A stretch of 64,000 bases of DNA, taken from Vibrio sp. SNU_ST1 (GTDB lineage: Bacteria; Pseudomonadota; Gammaproteobacteria; Enterobacterales; Vibrionaceae). Positions 8,705-15,415 of the stretch are shown here, one piece after another (within the stretch, counting starts at the first letter, position 1; each line of letters starts with the position of its first letter). The stretch is from the NCBI RefSeq assembly GCF_030563405.1, contig NZ_CP130749.1, positions 744,001 through 808,000 on the forward strand, written 5' to 3'. Made by a program: the position numbers and the translations under genes. The notes below the pieces were generated by a model. It made no database searches and was not told the origin of the DNA. It saw nothing but the letters and a program-made list of their open reading frames with translations.

Positions 8705-9582
8705 TGAAAAAAGCCTTACTTCCACTACTCATTTTATCAAGCGTCATCAATACTGCACACGCAGCCGATTGGTTTAAGGACAGTGATGCACTGACACAAG
8801 TGCACAAGCACCTGCTAGATAACGATTTAGCATTGATGTTTGATTCACTAGTGGAAGTTTGGCAAATCAACGCTTCGCAATCTCGCGAAGATCATCTCAA
8901 TCAACTGTTCGAGCAAGCATTGAACAAAGATTGTGGTAAAACGCTCACCAAAAACACTTTACCGGACTGGATAAGTTCGGTCGTCGTGAAAAGACACATT
9001 ATTCAAAGCCCAGGCAGGGAAACATTCCGTGTAGCGATTGATGTTGAATCGGAAAGCAACATCCAAGATATCACCTTTGAGAAGTGGGTCGACAAGGTCG
9101 TTTCGTCTGATAGTGAGTTCACCAAAGGTAACCCTGTAATCAATAACACTTCAGTGAGTGTATACAGCAAACGTTATAGCTTAGCGTCTCAACTTGATTC
9201 AGGACTTTATCGCCTGACTGTAAAAGGAAACAGCGGTAATTCCTGGAGCACTTGGATCATTCTTGGTGAAGTGGTTATGCGTCAACAAGTTCGTTGGGCA
9301 TCTAAAGACTCTTGGTTGATCGATAAAAAAGCACTGCTGAACCCATACTGCCCCTTACCAAAGCTAGACGTAGGTTTGTACGATTATGTCGATGAACGAT
9401 ATAAGCAGGTGTGGGGTAAAAGTTATGAATCCGACTATCCGACCAATTTAACGGGTGAAGAACTGCCCAATGATCGTTATGTTTTAGCCGTTTCGATGGT
9501 ACATTCGCGCTGGCAAGGTGACATAGCGATAGAGCAAGCACAAACTATCAGTAAAACTTATGATATTTCTAGCGAAGAGTAG
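8704..9582 (+). CDS. vxrC: VxrC, DUF2861 family periplasmic protein
   Basis: 292 residues with a signal peptide (MKKALLPLLILSSVINTAHA, then AD), so probably periplasmic. The start overlaps the vxrB stop by one base, so translation is coupled. I assign it by position in the operon and similarity to the DUF2861 family as I remember it. Two cysteines in the mature part (near DCGKT and NPYCPL) could pair. Its biochemical role is not known; in V. cholerae vxrC is part of the VxrABCDE operon and affects its output. Confidence 0.82.
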   Translation: MKKALLPLLILSSVINTAHAADWFKDSDALTQVHKHLLDNDLALMFDSLVEVWQINASQSREDHLNQLFEQALNKDCGKTLTKNTLPDWISSVVVKRHIIQSPGRETFRVAIDVESESNIQDITFEKWVDKVVSSDSEFTKGNPVINNTSVSVYSKRYSLASQLDSGLYRLTVKGNSGNSWSTWIILGEVVMRQQVRWASKDSWLIDKKALLNPYCPLPKLDVGLYDYVDERYKQVWGKSYESDYPTNLTGEELPNDRYVLAVSMVHSRWQGDIAIEQAQTISKTYDISSEE

Positions 9583-9641
9583 CTAAAGTAATTTAGAATT
9601 GAGCCGTTAATAATGTAAGGGATCTAACAAAGATAAACGGC

Positions 9642-10796
9642 ATGAAAAATACAACTAAACTACTCGCAGCATCAATTGCATTCGCCAGTCTTCCTCTTTC
9701 AGCAGCAAACTACGCCATTGAAGCGCGTGGTGATGCGATGGGTGGTGTTGGTGTTGTTTCAGCAAACTTCCTAACAGCTCCATTCTATAACCCAGCACTT
9801 GTTGCTATTTATCGTCGTAACGATGATATGGGTATGATCACGCCAAGTTTTGGTGGTAGTTATAATGACCCCCAAGACATGAAATCAAATATTGATTACG
9901 CTCTGGCAGCAACAACGACCGAAGATTTAGACGCAGCTCTTAAAAAACTCGATGGTAACCAAGCAAATATTGAACTTGGTGGTGTTGTCGCATTCGCTAT
10001 TCCAAATCAATTTTTAGCGGCAAACCTTTTCGGTAAAGCCTATACAGAATCGTTCGCTACACCAAATGTTTACGGTGAAACAGCAGCGACAGATGCCGAT
10101 AAACTTGAGTTGTCGACGGTAGAAGCCGTTGCTATTGGTGTTACCGAAGTTGGTTTGACTCTGGGTAAATACCAGACTTTTATGGGGCAGCATATTTCAT
10201 TTGGTATTACGCCTAAACTTCAGCGTATTTATACATATAATTATGTAGGTTCGGTGAAGAGTTACGACCTGTCTGATGCAAAAGATGATGGCCAAGGTGA
10301 CACTTCATTTAATATGGACGCGGGTGTGCTTTGGTTCACTGGTCCATTTAGAATAGGTGTTTCTGCAGTTAATTTGGTGTCTAGAGGTATCGTTACCAAA
10401 GATAACTCTCAAACGCTAAAAAGTACAACTACAAGTGCCACTCATAAAGTTGGTGGTCAATACACTTACAAACTTGAGCCTGTTTATACCGTAGGTGCTG
10501 GTATCGTAGCGGACTACTTCACGCTTAGTGTCGACTATGACTTAAATGAAACCGAGAAGTTTACTTCGTTCAAAGATAACGAACAGATGATTCGCGTTGG
10601 CACAGAAATCGATGTTCTACGTCAGCTTCAGCTAAGGGCAGGGTACTACAAGAACTTGGCGTACTCTGGTTCAGACGGCACAGTCACTGCCGGTATTGGT
10701 TTGTCGCCACTCAATTTGTTCCAGTTAGATTTAAGTGCTAACTACACAAATGAAAATGCAATGGGTGCTTCAATCAATTTCCTTGCTAGTTACTAA
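9642..10796 (+). CDS. vxrD: VxrD, TraF-like (PF13729 type) outer-membrane protein
   Basis: 384 residues. A signal peptide (MKNTTKLLAASIAFASLPLSA) is followed by the family start NYAIEARGDAMGGVGVVSA and FYNPALVAIYRRND, as in FadL-like and TraF_2 barrels. The rest alternates beta strands and ends in an amphipathic strand MGASINFLASY. It is annotated in relatives as conjugal transfer protein TraF, but nothing here suggests conjugation. It lies 59 bp after vxrC and belongs to the VxrABCDE operon by position. Cargo or function is unknown. Confidence 0.82.
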   Translation: MKNTTKLLAASIAFASLPLSAANYAIEARGDAMGGVGVVSANFLTAPFYNPALVAIYRRNDDMGMITPSFGGSYNDPQDMKSNIDYALAATTTEDLDAALKKLDGNQANIELGGVVAFAIPNQFLAANLFGKAYTESFATPNVYGETAATDADKLELSTVEAVAIGVTEVGLTLGKYQTFMGQHISFGITPKLQRIYTYNYVGSVKSYDLSDAKDDGQGDTSFNMDAGVLWFTGPFRIGVSAVNLVSRGIVTKDNSQTLKSTTTSATHKVGGQYTYKLEPVYTVGAGIVADYFTLSVDYDLNETEKFTSFKDNEQMIRVGTEIDVLRQLQLRAGYYKNLAYSGSDGTVTAGIGLSPLNLFQLDLSANYTNENAMGASINFLASY

Positions 10797-10811
10797 CAGT
10801 CCTTATATAGT

Positions 10812-10835
10812 TCTGCTCCTAAATAAAGGAGCAGA
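10812..10835 (+). promoter_or_regulatory. Hairpin covering the vxrE ribosome binding site
   Basis: TCTGCTCCT and AGGAGCAGA form a perfect 9-bp stem with a 6-nt loop (AAATAA). The right arm contains the Shine-Dalgarno AGGAG, 6 bp from the vxrE ATG at 10838. No T run follows, so translational control fits better than termination. Confidence 0.7.
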
Positions 10836-10837
10836 CT

Positions 10838-10990
10838 ATGCTAAACGACTTACCAACCCTTTCTCACGAAGAACAACAGAAAGCTGTTGAACGAATTCAA
10901 GAAATGATGACCCAGGGCATCAGCACAGCACAAGCTATCAAAATCGTTGCTGAGCAAATTCGTGAAGAAATGAGTAATAAAGAAGAGTAG
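10838..10990 (+). CDS. vxrE: VxrE, UPF0181 (YoaH) family small protein
   Basis: 50 residues, beginning [20 protein letters not shown] and continuing [14 protein letters not shown]. This closely matches E. coli YoaH ([20 protein letters not shown]), the UPF0181 family. It has no membrane segment and is probably an all-helical cytosolic protein. It lies 41 bp after vxrD with an AGGAG buried in a hairpin. Position makes it the last gene of vxrABCDE, the orthologue of VCA0569 as I recall. Function is unknown. A weak terminator follows at once. Confidence 0.9.
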   Translation: [50 protein letters not shown]

Positions 10991-11010
10991 GGCATCAGCC
11001 CTTCTTTTTT
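10989..11010 (+). terminator. Short terminator after vxrE
   Basis: Stem AGGGC / GCCCT with loop ATCA overlaps the stop codon and is followed by TTCTTTTTT. The stem is short but GC-rich. Confidence 0.65.
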
Positions 11011-11698
11011 AACACCTTAGTGCACTATAACTAAATGTATTACCCTCTAGTATCTTATCTCGTACATACCAATCCTTGAGCTAACCTGATTCCTCAGTCT
11101 TTACGAAACCATTAAGCTTAATTTATTCAATAGGTTACGTTGGAGTAATCGACTTTCCGGGCTTTCTTTGGTTTCTACTTGTAATTAAATTACAGTAGAT
11201 TCTGAAAGTAAAACAGTTGTTATTTTTGGTGTCAGCATTTGTGTCACTGCGTCTAAGTGGTTAAATATGTGACGTTTTTTAAGGCTAGTGACGTTGTGAC
11301 TTCTATTTCTAGTGGATACAAGTGCATGAATGTTCGAAACCAGGTGAATGAGGTTTCATTCAAGAAAAGAACAAAAAAGTAACCAAGTTATCTTTCGTGA
11401 CAATGACTTGAATGATTTGCCAGCGCTTCTTCCAAGCTTATTTGGCAAACAATGTTCGATTCGCAATAAGGTTTGGGACAGCACGTGAAGGAAAGATATG
11501 CGTGGAGAGCGGCGTTAGCATGGGGTTGGGATACAGGTCATAACAGGCATGCAGTTATGACCTGTACTTAGTTAATAAAATGGTTCTATAGCAAGTCTGG
11601 ATGTTCGTAGAGTTGGATTAGCGTGAGAAAGCGCAGAGAATCAAATAGATGATTGGTATGGCGTGAGTAGCGATCCAGAAGAGCTAAGGGCGTGAAGT
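11011..11698. other. 688-bp gene-poor spacer
   Basis: I see no credible ORF on either strand. It contains a near match to the matS terminus-organising motif (GTGACGTTGTGAC, 11288-11300) and a perfect 13-bp inverted repeat (11532-11566). The area is probably flanking core sequence between vxrE and the second diguanylate cyclase; the rest is unrecognised. Confidence 0.5.
11532..11566. repeat. Perfect 13-bp inverted repeat in the spacer
   Basis: TACAGGTCATAAC and GTTATGACCTGTA are separated by 9 nt (AGGCATGCA). There is no T run on either side, so it is not a typical terminator. It could be an operator for a dimeric regulator or a structured RNA. Confidence 0.8.
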
Positions 11699-13012
11699 TT
11701 AACAAGTAATGACTTGGTTTCGTCCGTTGTCTTTCGCTTGGTAGAGTGCCTTGTCTGCACGTTTAATTGCAGAACGTATCGATTCATGTTGCTTAAGCTG
11801 TGTTACTCCAGTCGAAGTCGTTACTTTAAGCGCTTTAGGCCAAACTCTTTGGTCAATTGCTAGGTATAGATTATTGATAGCTTCGTTACACTGTAGCGCA
11901 GTTTGTTCCAGGCAAACTAAAAGGAACTCCTCACCACCCCAGCGATAAAGTAAATATTGCTCACCAAGACTCTCGTTAGCCGTTGCGACAAACTGAATAA
12001 GTACTTTGTCACCCACTTCATGGCCATGTTGATCATTGATTTGCTTAAAATGGTCTAAATCAAACAAAGCGATGTGAATGGTTTTTCCTTGCTGAGCTAA
12101 CCATTCAAAATCATAGAAAGCATCTAAAGCTTCAGTTCTGTTCCTACAGCCGGTCAACGGATCGGTTGTAGCCTTTATCTTTAGCTCTTCAATTTCTTGA
12201 GTCAACAAACGTTGTTGCTGTGCGGCATCTGTTCTTGTTCTTCTGGCTAGATATAACGCACAAGATATATAGTAAATCGCATACAGCACCCATAAACTAA
12301 TTAAGAGTTTTCCTAGTACAAACTTGTCCATCGTCTTGCCGTGAAAAACGATGCTTTGTACTGTTAGTTTATGGTGCCCATCAAGTGTGCTAGCACCAAG
12401 CCCTAACTCAACCGACACTGCGTTGGTAATGTCTACGGCGCTATTAGTAATAGGGTGGTTGTAATAGTCGATCCACCATAAAGGGACATTGAAATAATCT
12501 AAGTCGATGTGTTTTCTATCGGGTAACGAGAAATCTAAACGATTGAACTTATTAGACATAGCGTCACCTTGAACGCTGTAATTCTCGTCGTAATTTCGAA
12601 TGTAAAAGCGAAACCTTGGCTGTTCTTGGCCTTCGTAATCCATATTGATGGTCACTGAGTCATACACTGAGAGATCCAGACCTTTACCTTCCGTAGAGAT
12701 AACGAACTCAATCTCACAGAATGGCGAGCTATAGGTACGCTTAAAGTCACACTGTAACTCAATGGTGTCTTCTGACTTATACAGCACCCCTTTGGTGCCA
12801 CCATTATGTTCTTGGTCAGTGTTAACGAGTGTAGGGAATCTGTCTGGAGTGATAACGTAGTTTTGATCCATGATCATATGGTAAGAGATAAGCGACAGTA
12901 GAGTGGCAGCCAGGCAAAAAACCGAAAGGAATATATTGATTTGCCTGAATACGTTGTCGCTCAAAATGTTAATCATCCATACATGTAACTTTGTGGTTAT
13001 GCGTGATGTCAC
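11699..13012 (-). CDS. GGDEF diguanylate cyclase with periplasmic sensor domain
   Basis: 437 residues. A membrane helix at about 25-47 and another at 232-256 enclose a periplasmic domain of about 185 residues (YVITPDRFPTLVNTD to KLTVQSIVFHG) whose beta-rich look suggests ligand or carbohydrate binding, but I cannot name it. A short coiled coil (261-281) leads to a GGDEF domain with FDLDHFKQINDQHGHEVGD and active-site GGEEF at 359-363. The RxxD inhibitory site is missing, as in the other cyclase here. It should synthesise c-di-GMP. It stands alone; the accessory island begins just beyond its 5' end. MINIL at residue 13 is an alternative start. Confidence 0.9.
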   Translation of the reverse strand: MTSRITTKLHVWMINILSDNVFRQINIFLSVFCLAATLLSLISYHMIMDQNYVITPDRFPTLVNTDQEHNGGTKGVLYKSEDTIELQCDFKRTYSSPFCEIEFVISTEGKGLDLSVYDSVTINMDYEGQEQPRFRFYIRNYDENYSVQGDAMSNKFNRLDFSLPDRKHIDLDYFNVPLWWIDYYNHPITNSAVDITNAVSVELGLGASTLDGHHKLTVQSIVFHGKTMDKFVLGKLLISLWVLYAIYYISCALYLARRTRTDAAQQQRLLTQEIEELKIKATTDPLTGCRNRTEALDAFYDFEWLAQQGKTIHIALFDLDHFKQINDQHGHEVGDKVLIQFVATANESLGEQYLLYRWGGEEFLLVCLEQTALQCNEAINNLYLAIDQRVWPKALKVTTSTGVTQLKQHESIRSAIKRADKALYQAKDNGRNQVITC

Positions 13013-13325
13013 CGCAAACAGAGATTCTATCGAGCATTCACATTCGTACCCAATAGTTAAAATTGAATTGAAGATTATACAGAAAAGTTAACGATTAAAC
13101 TGATTTTTAGAACAAATCCTGTACGCATGGCGTTGGTTTTGAATGCTATTCGTGCGATAAGTGCGATTTTTACGGGGGTAATAATTTAACTGTATATTTA
13201 TACAGTTAAATTTGAAGTGGCTCGGTTTGTGTAATCAGAGCTGTGTGTGCGAGTTTTATGGCTTGCTGTGATAACGAGGCACGAGGCCACTGTTTACTGT
13301 TCATCAATTAAAGTGGAGGGTAATT
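13013..13325. other. Region between the cyclase and the accessory island
   Basis: 313 bp carrying the LexA-type palindrome at 13185-13209 and the strong ribosome binding sequence GTGGAGGG before an ATG at 13326. That ATG opens only a 36-codon ORF in a different frame from the membrane ORF that follows, which suggests decay. Nothing else is recognised. Confidence 0.5.
13190..13205. promoter_or_regulatory. LexA (SOS) box
   Basis: CTGTATATTTATACAG fits CTGT-N8-ACAG with an AT-only centre, and the dyad extends to 13 bp per arm (ATTTAACTGTATA / TATACAGTTAAAT). This is close to an ideal gammaproteobacterial LexA operator. It lies about 120 bp before the small phage-like ORFs and about 180 bp upstream of the cyclase start on the other strand. 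Confidence 0.82.
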
Positions 13326-13377
13326 ATGTTGCAGTGTCACTTTTTGGAGCTCGTTTTATCGAAACACTCTGTTGTTT

Positions 13378-13575
13378 ATGAGAGCGTTCGTACCACTCAT
13401 TTTGTCTTTCATTCCCAATTACGCACCCTATGTTGAGCAAGGCTTTAACGCGTTGCAGAACATTCCAAATCCTTACTGGTTTGTAGTCGGTGCTGTTGTG
13501 GTCGATACGCTGGGCATGCGCGCCATGGTGCGATACCTACTTGAATACTTCGCGTCTCGATGGAAAACGAAGTGA
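13378..13575 (+). CDS. Small phage-like membrane protein (holin-like topology)
   Basis: 65 residues from ATG 13378; TTG at 13372 is also possible. It begins MRAFVPLILSFIPNYAPYV and has a second hydrophobic stretch (PYWFVVGAVVVDTLGM), then a basic tail ending RWKTK. Small size, membrane segments, the LexA box upstream and an overlapping small partner gene suggest a phage-derived lysis or membrane protein, but I do not recognise the family. No ribosome binding site precedes it. A good one (GTGGAGGG) serves an ATG at 13326 in another frame, so the 5' end may be frameshifted. Confidence 0.5.
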   Translation: MRAFVPLILSFIPNYAPYVEQGFNALQNIPNPYWFVVGAVVVDTLGMRAMVRYLLEYFASRWKTK

Positions 13576-13730
13576 TGGCGTTTCTTGATGCGTTAATCAT
13601 TGCACTTATTACAGGTGGAGTCTCAAGCCTTGGCACGATTGCGGCTCTGAAAACGGACATCAATTGGATCAAGCGAGTGCAACAAGACCAAGAGCAACGG
13701 ATACGAAAACTGGAGGATCCCAATGGCTAA
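13560..13730 (+). CDS. Small membrane/coiled-coil protein, phage-like
   Basis: 56 residues, overlapping the previous gene by 16 bp. It has an N-terminal hydrophobic segment (MAFLDALIIALITGGVSSLG) and then a charged helix (TDINWIKRVQQDQEQRIRKL) likely to be amphipathic or coiled coil. This layout occurs in small phage accessory and lysis proteins. An internal ATG (MAFLDAL) is an alternative start. It ends NPNG-like (DPNG) over an ATG that opens only five codons (MAKKS), hinting that the next phage gene was lost. No family recognised. Confidence 0.5.
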   Translation: MENEVMAFLDALIIALITGGVSSLGTIAALKTDINWIKRVQQDQEQRIRKLEDPNG

Positions 13731-13789
13731 GAAAAGTTAATTATCAATAAATTAGAGAGCTGATTTTTGTAACAGCCCTCTAAGATGCT

Positions 13790-13969
13790 TTATTCAGGTT
13801 TCTTTTTTTGAAAGCAACTAGGCGTGGATGTATAACCACAATCATTACACTTTAGATCTCCTGACTGAGCATGCGCTGCGTCTCCGCCTAATTGGAAGGC
13901 GTTTGGAAAGGCTTCGTGCCACTTTTCTTTGCTGATACTAGTAGACTCACATTTTGGACATTGCTTCAT
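13790..13969 (-). CDS. Small zinc-ribbon protein
   Basis: 59 residues. The start MKQCPKCESTS is chosen because GTGAGG lies about 6 bp before its ATG, while the outer ATG at 13996 has no ribosome binding site. Two CxxC pairs (CPKC near the N-terminus and CNDC near residue 42) make a zinc ribbon, with a Lys-rich tail. The middle mentions HEAFPNAFQLGGDAAHAQSG. Function unknown; small zinc ribbons of this type are common in Vibrio accessory DNA. It is convergent with the phage-like pair. Confidence 0.65.
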   Translation of the reverse strand: MKQCPKCESTSISKEKWHEAFPNAFQLGGDAAHAQSGDLKCNDCGYTSTPSCFQKKKPE

Positions 13970-14082
13970 TACAGCCTCACTTGGATTGATTGTCATGGTT
14001 AGTGTGCGGTATGGTATTCCATAAACAAAAGATAAGCAATAGAGTGCATCTGAAATACTCTAGAGAGACTCTCGATACGTGG

Positions 14083-14142
14083 CATCTAGTTAGCACCACG
14101 TGTTTAACTAGGCGATGGTGACAACCTTTTGTAACAAAGGTT
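14083..14142. repeat. Two adjacent imperfect/perfect hairpins upstream of a small-gene pair
   Basis: The first hairpin pairs CATCTAGTTA with TAACTAG-GC-GATG around a CACGTG-containing loop. The second is a perfect 7-bp stem AACCTTT / AAAGGTT with loop TGTAAC (14123-14142). There is no T run. They may belong to an element boundary or a regulatory RNA. Confidence 0.4.
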
Positions 14143-14147
14143 AGCTC

Positions 14148-14176
14148 TTGACTTTGTCTAAGTAGTTGAAATTAAT
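14148..14176 (+). promoter_or_regulatory. Possible sigma-70 promoter for the small membrane-gene pair
   Basis: TTGACT at 14148-14153 lies 17 bp before ATTAAT (14171-14176), which matches four of six bases of the -10 consensus. It is 70 bp upstream of the gene at 14248. Assignment is by eye. Confidence 0.35.
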
Positions 14177-14247
14177 TAATGAAATTACTCTCATAGTGTA
14201 ATAGAATAGCCTCACTGTTCTTATTTACAGTAACTTTGGAGTTAAAA

Positions 14248-14433
14248 ATGATCACAGAAAAACTTGAATATACTTTAAAAGCCGTTGTTGCAGGCGCTGG
14301 TGCAGGTGTTGCAGCTACTGGTGGGTTATCATTTATCCCAGCTTTTTCAGTAACACTCCCTGTAGTCGCTTTTTTCGCTACATTTTCTGCTGCTGCGTTA
14401 TCTCTATATACTTATTCAAAAGCACGAGGTTAA
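14248..14433 (+). CDS. Small two-helix membrane protein, unknown
   Basis: 61 residues from ATG 14248, preceded by GGAG at 14237-14240. Two hydrophobic stretches are visible: AVVAGAGAGVAATGGLSFI and VVAFFATFSAAALSLYTY. A short charged N-terminus (MITEKLEYTLK) and a KARG tail flank them. Glycine/alanine-rich helices of this size occur in phage coat proteins, holins and toxic peptides; I cannot tell which. The next gene starts 6 bp after the stop, so the two form an operon. It lies about 1.2 kb upstream of Gabija on the same strand. Confidence 0.55.
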   Translation: MITEKLEYTLKAVVAGAGAGVAATGGLSFIPAFSVTLPVVAFFATFSAAALSLYTYSKARG

Positions 14434-14439
14434 GCACTC

Positions 14440-14802
14440 GTGCTCGATAATTTTACCTTTCTGTTAAATCCTCAAAATACTACAGAGCTTGTAAGGTTTT
14501 ACTTTGTTTGGATTGTAGTTCTATTTATTGTCCACTTAATTTGGGATAAATGTAGCTCTAGATCCTCAAGTGATAGTTGGAAAAATATTAAAGATAAAGT
14601 ATCTGAGCTGTACTCCGCTGCGACCGTATCTAGTTCGGTTCTTCTCGGTGTGATACTTGCCTCTGGTTTCAAAAATCACCCGTTATTTAGTTCAGACTCA
14701 ATCCTCATACCTCTTATCTTATCAGTTTTTACTGGCGTGATTGTCGGCTTTACTGGTTTGGTTCCAAAGAAATCAACTCAACAAAATGTACAAAACGCAT
14801 AA
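14440..14802 (+). CDS. Small multi-pass membrane protein, unknown
   Basis: 120 residues starting at GTG 14440, with a GAGG ten bases upstream inside the end of the previous gene. Hydrophobic segments are FYFVWIVVLFIVHLIW (about 20-36), VSSSVLLGVILASGF (about 64-78) and ILIPLILSVFTGVIVGFTGL (about 89-108). Between the first two lies a polar loop, CSSRSSSDSWKNIKDKVSELY. I do not recognise the family. Coupling with the 61-residue membrane protein suggests the pair acts together at the inner membrane. Confidence 0.55.
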   Translation: MLDNFTFLLNPQNTTELVRFYFVWIVVLFIVHLIWDKCSSRSSSDSWKNIKDKVSELYSAATVSSSVLLGVILASGFKNHPLFSSDSILIPLILSVFTGVIVGFTGLVPKKSTQQNVQNA

Positions 14803-14906
14803 AACCTTAAGTTTGGTATTTATAGTTTCGAGTTACACTGGCTAATCACAACCTCTCATTCTTTTATCATATTTTTGCTATCTATAAGGTTGAGTAATAT
14901 TACCTT

Positions 14907-15179
14907 ATGGATACGAAAAATACTCTTCTAACACTGATTCAACATTCACGTTCAAACTGTGACGCTTCTTTATGCGAATTACTCGCGTTGATACAAGACG
15001 CCGTCATTCAAAGCAAAGAAGACGATATTGATTGGTATATCACAAATGATATATCAGAAAGTGATGTGCTTCTTCTCATCGTAATGAACGATATTGACTT
15101 GTCTATAAACTTCCACGAGTTAGTGCTATTTAAAGCCGTGCAGTATATTTTTGATTGTGCTGTTTTACAGTATAGCTAA
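14907..15179 (+). CDS. Hypothetical 90-residue acidic protein
   Basis: 90 residues, acidic and probably soluble and helical (MDTKNTLLTLIQHSRSN, then CELLALIQDAVIQSKEDDID). No signal peptide, membrane helix or known motif. The ribosome binding site is weak. Codon use and AT richness are like the Gabija genes downstream. It sits 236 bp before gajA on the same strand but separated by an apparently empty gap, so membership of the same transcript is uncertain. Confidence 0.45.
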   Translation: MDTKNTLLTLIQHSRSNCDASLCELLALIQDAVIQSKEDDIDWYITNDISESDVLLLIVMNDIDLSINFHELVLFKAVQYIFDCAVLQYS

Positions 15180-15415
15180 GATGAAACCCTATACTTTTCC
15201 TAGTTACTTCTAGAGTTATAGCCATCATATAAAAGACTGATATATATCAATTTTCACGCCACTAGTTAGGTAATTATTAACCAGTCTATGACATTCGGTG
15301 TATATTGTTTGAGAGGGTGATTTGAGGCTAGATGATTAGAAATCCGCGTCGTTTTAAGTCTTCATTATTAATCTTCAAGAAGTAAGACCTTTCAAACTTA
15401 TAGGCATAAAAATAA

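Noticed and set aside
9642..10796. Conjugation gene (TraF)
   Set aside because: The family name is historic. There are no other transfer genes, and the position in vxrABCDE explains it.
11022..11050. CCTTAGTGC next to vxrE, shared with the sequence before dif, as a left dif-like junction
   Set aside because: Only the first five bases of the XerC arm agree, and no XerD arm follows. A nine-base match in 10 kb can arise by chance.
13160..13190. AGTGCGATTTT as an XerC arm at the left island edge
   Set aside because: Roughly 7 of 11 bases match and the expected XerD arm is not at the right spacing.
14083..14142. Integron attC site
   Set aside because: GTTTAAC resembles one core site, but the paired GTTRRRY site and the usual attC arms are missing, and no cassette array is present.
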